Shown piece by piece: positions 13,584-15,246 of a stretch of 15,246 nt of DNA. The translations under genes and the position numbers were made by a program. Below the pieces are notes generated by a model, which had not been told where the DNA came from, made no database searches, and saw only the letters and a program-made list of their open reading frames with translations. Source of the DNA: UBA11606 sp039815945. Its GTDB lineage: Bacteria > Actinomycetota > Acidimicrobiia > Acidimicrobiales > Aldehydirespiratoraceae. The stretch lies in contig JBCBYI010000089.1 of assembly GCA_039815945.1 (NCBI GenBank), positions 1 to 15,246 on the forward strand, in the 5' to 3' direction. Positions within the stretch are counted from its first letter, which is position 1. Every line of letters starts with the position of its first letter.

Positions 13584-14806
13584 AACTCGACCGGCAGCGA
13601 CTCCAGGCCGAGGACGAAGTTGCCGCTGCGCTCGGGCCGCTTCTCCTGCGGGCCGACGAGACGGATGTCAGGCATCCGGTCGAGCACCGCTTCGAACAGC
13701 ACGGTGAGTTCGAGTCGGGCGAGGTTGGCGCCGAGGCAGTTGTGGCGGCCGTTGGCGCCGAACGCCTGGTGCTTGTTGGGGCTTCGCAAGATGTCGAACT
13801 CGTGGGCGGTGGGCCCGAAATGTTCCTCGTCGCGGTTGCCCGAGAGGTAGAGCAGCAGGGTGCGATCGCCCTCGAGGATCTTCTGGCCGCCGAGCTCGAC
13901 GTCGACGGTGGCGGTGCGGTTCATGTTGCGCACCGGCGTGACCCAGCGGAGCATCTCCTCGAGCGCGCCGGGCAGCAACGAGCGATCGTTCTTGAGTGCC
14001 TGGAACTGTTCGGGGTGCAACAACAGCGCTTCGAGGCCGCCGGACATGACGTGGCGAGTGGTCTCGTCGCCGCCGACGAGGATCAGCATCGTCTCGTAGA
14101 TGAGATCGTCGGCCGACATGGGCTCGCCCTCGGGGTACATCAGCAGGCTGATGAGATCCTCGGCGTCGGGGTCGGTACGGGTGCCCATCTCGCCGACGAT
14201 GTACTCGACCCACTCGATCACCGCGCCGATCACCCGCTCGGCGAAGGCCTCGTCGGTGGCGCCCGTGGCGAAGAGATCGGACCAGTGCAGGAGCTTGTCC
14301 TCATCCGCGAGGGGCAGCCCCATGAGCGTGGCGATCATGCGCAGCGGGATCGACTTGGCGATGTCGTTGACGAAGTCACACTCGCCCCGATCGATCACGT
14401 TGTCGATCAGCTCGGCGACGGTCTCGCGGAGGAAGTCCTCGTGACCGGCGACCCGGCGCGGCGTGAAGCCCGACGACACGAGCCGGCGGCGGCGGGTGTG
14501 GTCGGGCGGGTCGTTGTCGATCATCGACGGCAGCGAGACCTCGGGGCGCGAGCCCTTGCCGGAGCAGAAGGTCTCGTGGTCGGCCTCGACCCGCTGGATG
14601 TCCTCGTGACGGGTGATGGCCCAGAGGCCGGTCTCGTCGTCCCAGTAGACGGGGGCGTTCTCGCGCATCCACGCCATCCGCTCGAACGGGTCGGCGTTGA
14701 AGTCGAGCGACATGACGACGATGTCGTCGCGGGTCGCGTGCTCCGGGGTGCGGTGGACGATGGTCTCCGGGTCGAACCGGTACGCGTCGAGCGGGTTGTC
14801 ACTCAC
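13580..14806 (-). CDS. Cytochrome P450, CYP142/CYP125-like (probable sterol or lipid side-chain hydroxylase)
   Basis: A 408-residue bacterial P450. Visible: helix-C PPDHTRRRRLVSSGFTPRR (100-118), helix-I GGDETTRH (245-252), the ExxR pair E284 and R287 in EEMLRW, GNRDEEHF, and the heme loop FGANGRHNCLG with C357 as thiolate ligand. The GGDETTRH segment, LLPGALEEMLRW and the C-terminal NFVLGLESLPVEF closely resemble what I remember of mycobacterial CYP142, a cholesterol C26/C27 oxidase; the heme loop is one residue longer than there and has the length seen in CYP125. It should be cytoplasmic and need a ferredoxin and reductase, not encoded nearby. The GTG at 14806 follows the dehydrogenase stop by 8 bp, with AGGGG upstream as ribosome site, so the two genes form an operon. 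Steroid or branched alkyl side-chain oxidation is inference from family and neighbour. Confidence 0.9.
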   Translation of the reverse strand: MSDNPLDAYRFDPETIVHRTPEHATRDDIVVMSLDFNADPFERMAWMRENAPVYWDDETGLWAITRHEDIQRVEADHETFCSGKGSRPEVSLPSMIDNDPPDHTRRRRLVSSGFTPRRVAGHEDFLRETVAELIDNVIDRGECDFVNDIAKSIPLRMIATLMGLPLADEDKLLHWSDLFATGATDEAFAERVIGAVIEWVEYIVGEMGTRTDPDAEDLISLLMYPEGEPMSADDLIYETMLILVGGDETTRHVMSGGLEALLLHPEQFQALKNDRSLLPGALEEMLRWVTPVRNMNRTATVDVELGGQKILEGDRTLLLYLSGNRDEEHFGPTAHEFDILRSPNKHQAFGANGRHNCLGANLARLELTVLFEAVLDRMPDIRLVGPQEKRPERSGNFVLGLESLPVEF

Positions 14807-14814
14807 GACTGCCC

Positions 14815-15246
14815 CTACGGACGGGGCTCACGAGGCAGACCGAGGACCCGCTCGCCGAGGATGTTGCGCATGATGTCGCTGGTGCCGCCCATGATCGTGT
14901 ACGCCGGGCCATAGGCGATCGCCCGGTTGAAGTAGGAGTCGGCTACGGCCTCCATGCCGAGCACCGACGCAGCGAAGTCAGCGACCTGCTGCTGGTGCTC
15001 GGTGCAGAAGCACTTGGTCGCGGCCGAGAAGCCAGCCGGTGCCTGCTTGAGCGCCTCGCGATAGACGAGCACCCGACCGATCCGGTAGCCGGTCTCGAGC
15101 TTGGCGATCTCCTGTCCTGCGTCGGTGTCCGTGAGGATCACGCCCTGCGCCTCGAGCCCACGCTTGGTCACCTTCAAGGCCTCGGTGAAGCCGGCCACCT
15201 GGCGGGTGTCGTGGTCCTTCAGGATGGGCAGGTCCGAACGCCCGAT
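14815..15246 (-). CDS. Acyl-CoA dehydrogenase, C-terminal part (runs off the window)
   Basis: The last 143 residues of an acyl-CoA dehydrogenase; the frame stays open to the window edge, so the N-terminus lies beyond 15246. Recognisable are helices of the C-terminal four-helix domain and the end motif MGGTSDIMRNILGERVLGLP, where the usual sequence is EGTSEI; the catalytic Glu of medium-chain types is thus replaced by Gly at this position. A GTG at 15198 can be read as a start, but the sixteen codons before it continue in frame (DLPILKDHDTRQ) and look like real protein. The gene precedes the CYP142-like P450 by 8 bp. In steroid-degrading actinobacteria such FadE-type enzymes often act as unlike-subunit pairs, so a partner may lie outside the window. 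Confidence 0.88.
   Translation of the reverse strand: MGRSDLPILKDHDTRQVAGFTEALKVTKRGLEAQGVILTDTDAGQEIAKLETGYRIGRVLVYREALKQAPAGFSAATKCFCTEHQQQVADFAASVLGMEAVADSYFNRAIAYGPAYTIMGGTSDIMRNILGERVLGLPREPRP

Noticed and set aside
13040..14914. Plus-strand open frame covering the TetR gene and the antisense of the P450
   Set aside because: It is out of frame with the TetR gene, starts with Ser/Arg-rich shadow sequence and has no domain.

Overview
The window has very high GC content and strongly GC-biased third codon positions. Gene starts are often GTG, neighbouring genes are joined by 4-bp GTGA or ATGA overlaps, and several starts sit 6-8 bases after a TANNNT-like -10 box (leaderless layout). Together with the gene families (several acyl-CoA dehydrogenases, an actinobacterial P450, TetR regulators, a lipoprotein with a long Thr-Glu-Ala stalk) this suggests a free-living, probably aquatic actinobacterium. 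Ilumatobacter-like Acidimicrobiia would fit, but that is inference from style, not from a marker gene. It looks like ordinary chromosome: I see no tRNA, rRNA, CRISPR array, insertion sequence or phage gene.

Region 1 (30-6867, all minus strand, transcribed right to left). A three-subunit molybdenum hydroxylase (FAD, [2Fe-2S] and Mo-cofactor subunits, each overlapping the next by 4 bp) is followed by a MoaD/ThiS-like sulfur carrier. After a 121-bp gap with a candidate promoter and operator come a TetR-like regulator, an M24-fold enzyme closely resembling the DMSP lyase DddP, and an EamA-type exporter. This reads as a small-molecule catabolism and transport locus. The lyase-like enzyme keeps the full DddP metal-ligand spacing but lacks the recalled catalytic base and the N-terminal extension, so its substrate may differ; it is the most interesting object here.

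Region 2 (6946-9217, minus). A DHA2-type MFS transporter and, 55 bp behind it, a membrane-anchored YceI-like protein. The MFS gene has a likely leaderless promoter in a short divergent region.

Region 3 (9288-11467, plus). A lipoprotein with a 42-bp tandem repeat encoding a Thr-rich stalk and two copies of a Cys-containing module, then a complete acyl-CoA dehydrogenase with its own leaderless promoter. About 110 bases follow that look like the 3' end of a lost or frameshifted gene.

Region 4 (11468-15246). A NOX/ferric-reductase-like membrane flavocytochrome (minus) is divergent from a TetR regulator (plus); an 83-bp spacer holds a palindrome placed between the -35 and -10 of the regulator. 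Convergent to the regulator is a minus-strand pair, the 3' part of an acyl-CoA dehydrogenase and a CYP142-like P450, suggesting sterol or branched-lipid side-chain oxidation.

Identifications rest on motifs read by eye and remembered family features; no database search was run.
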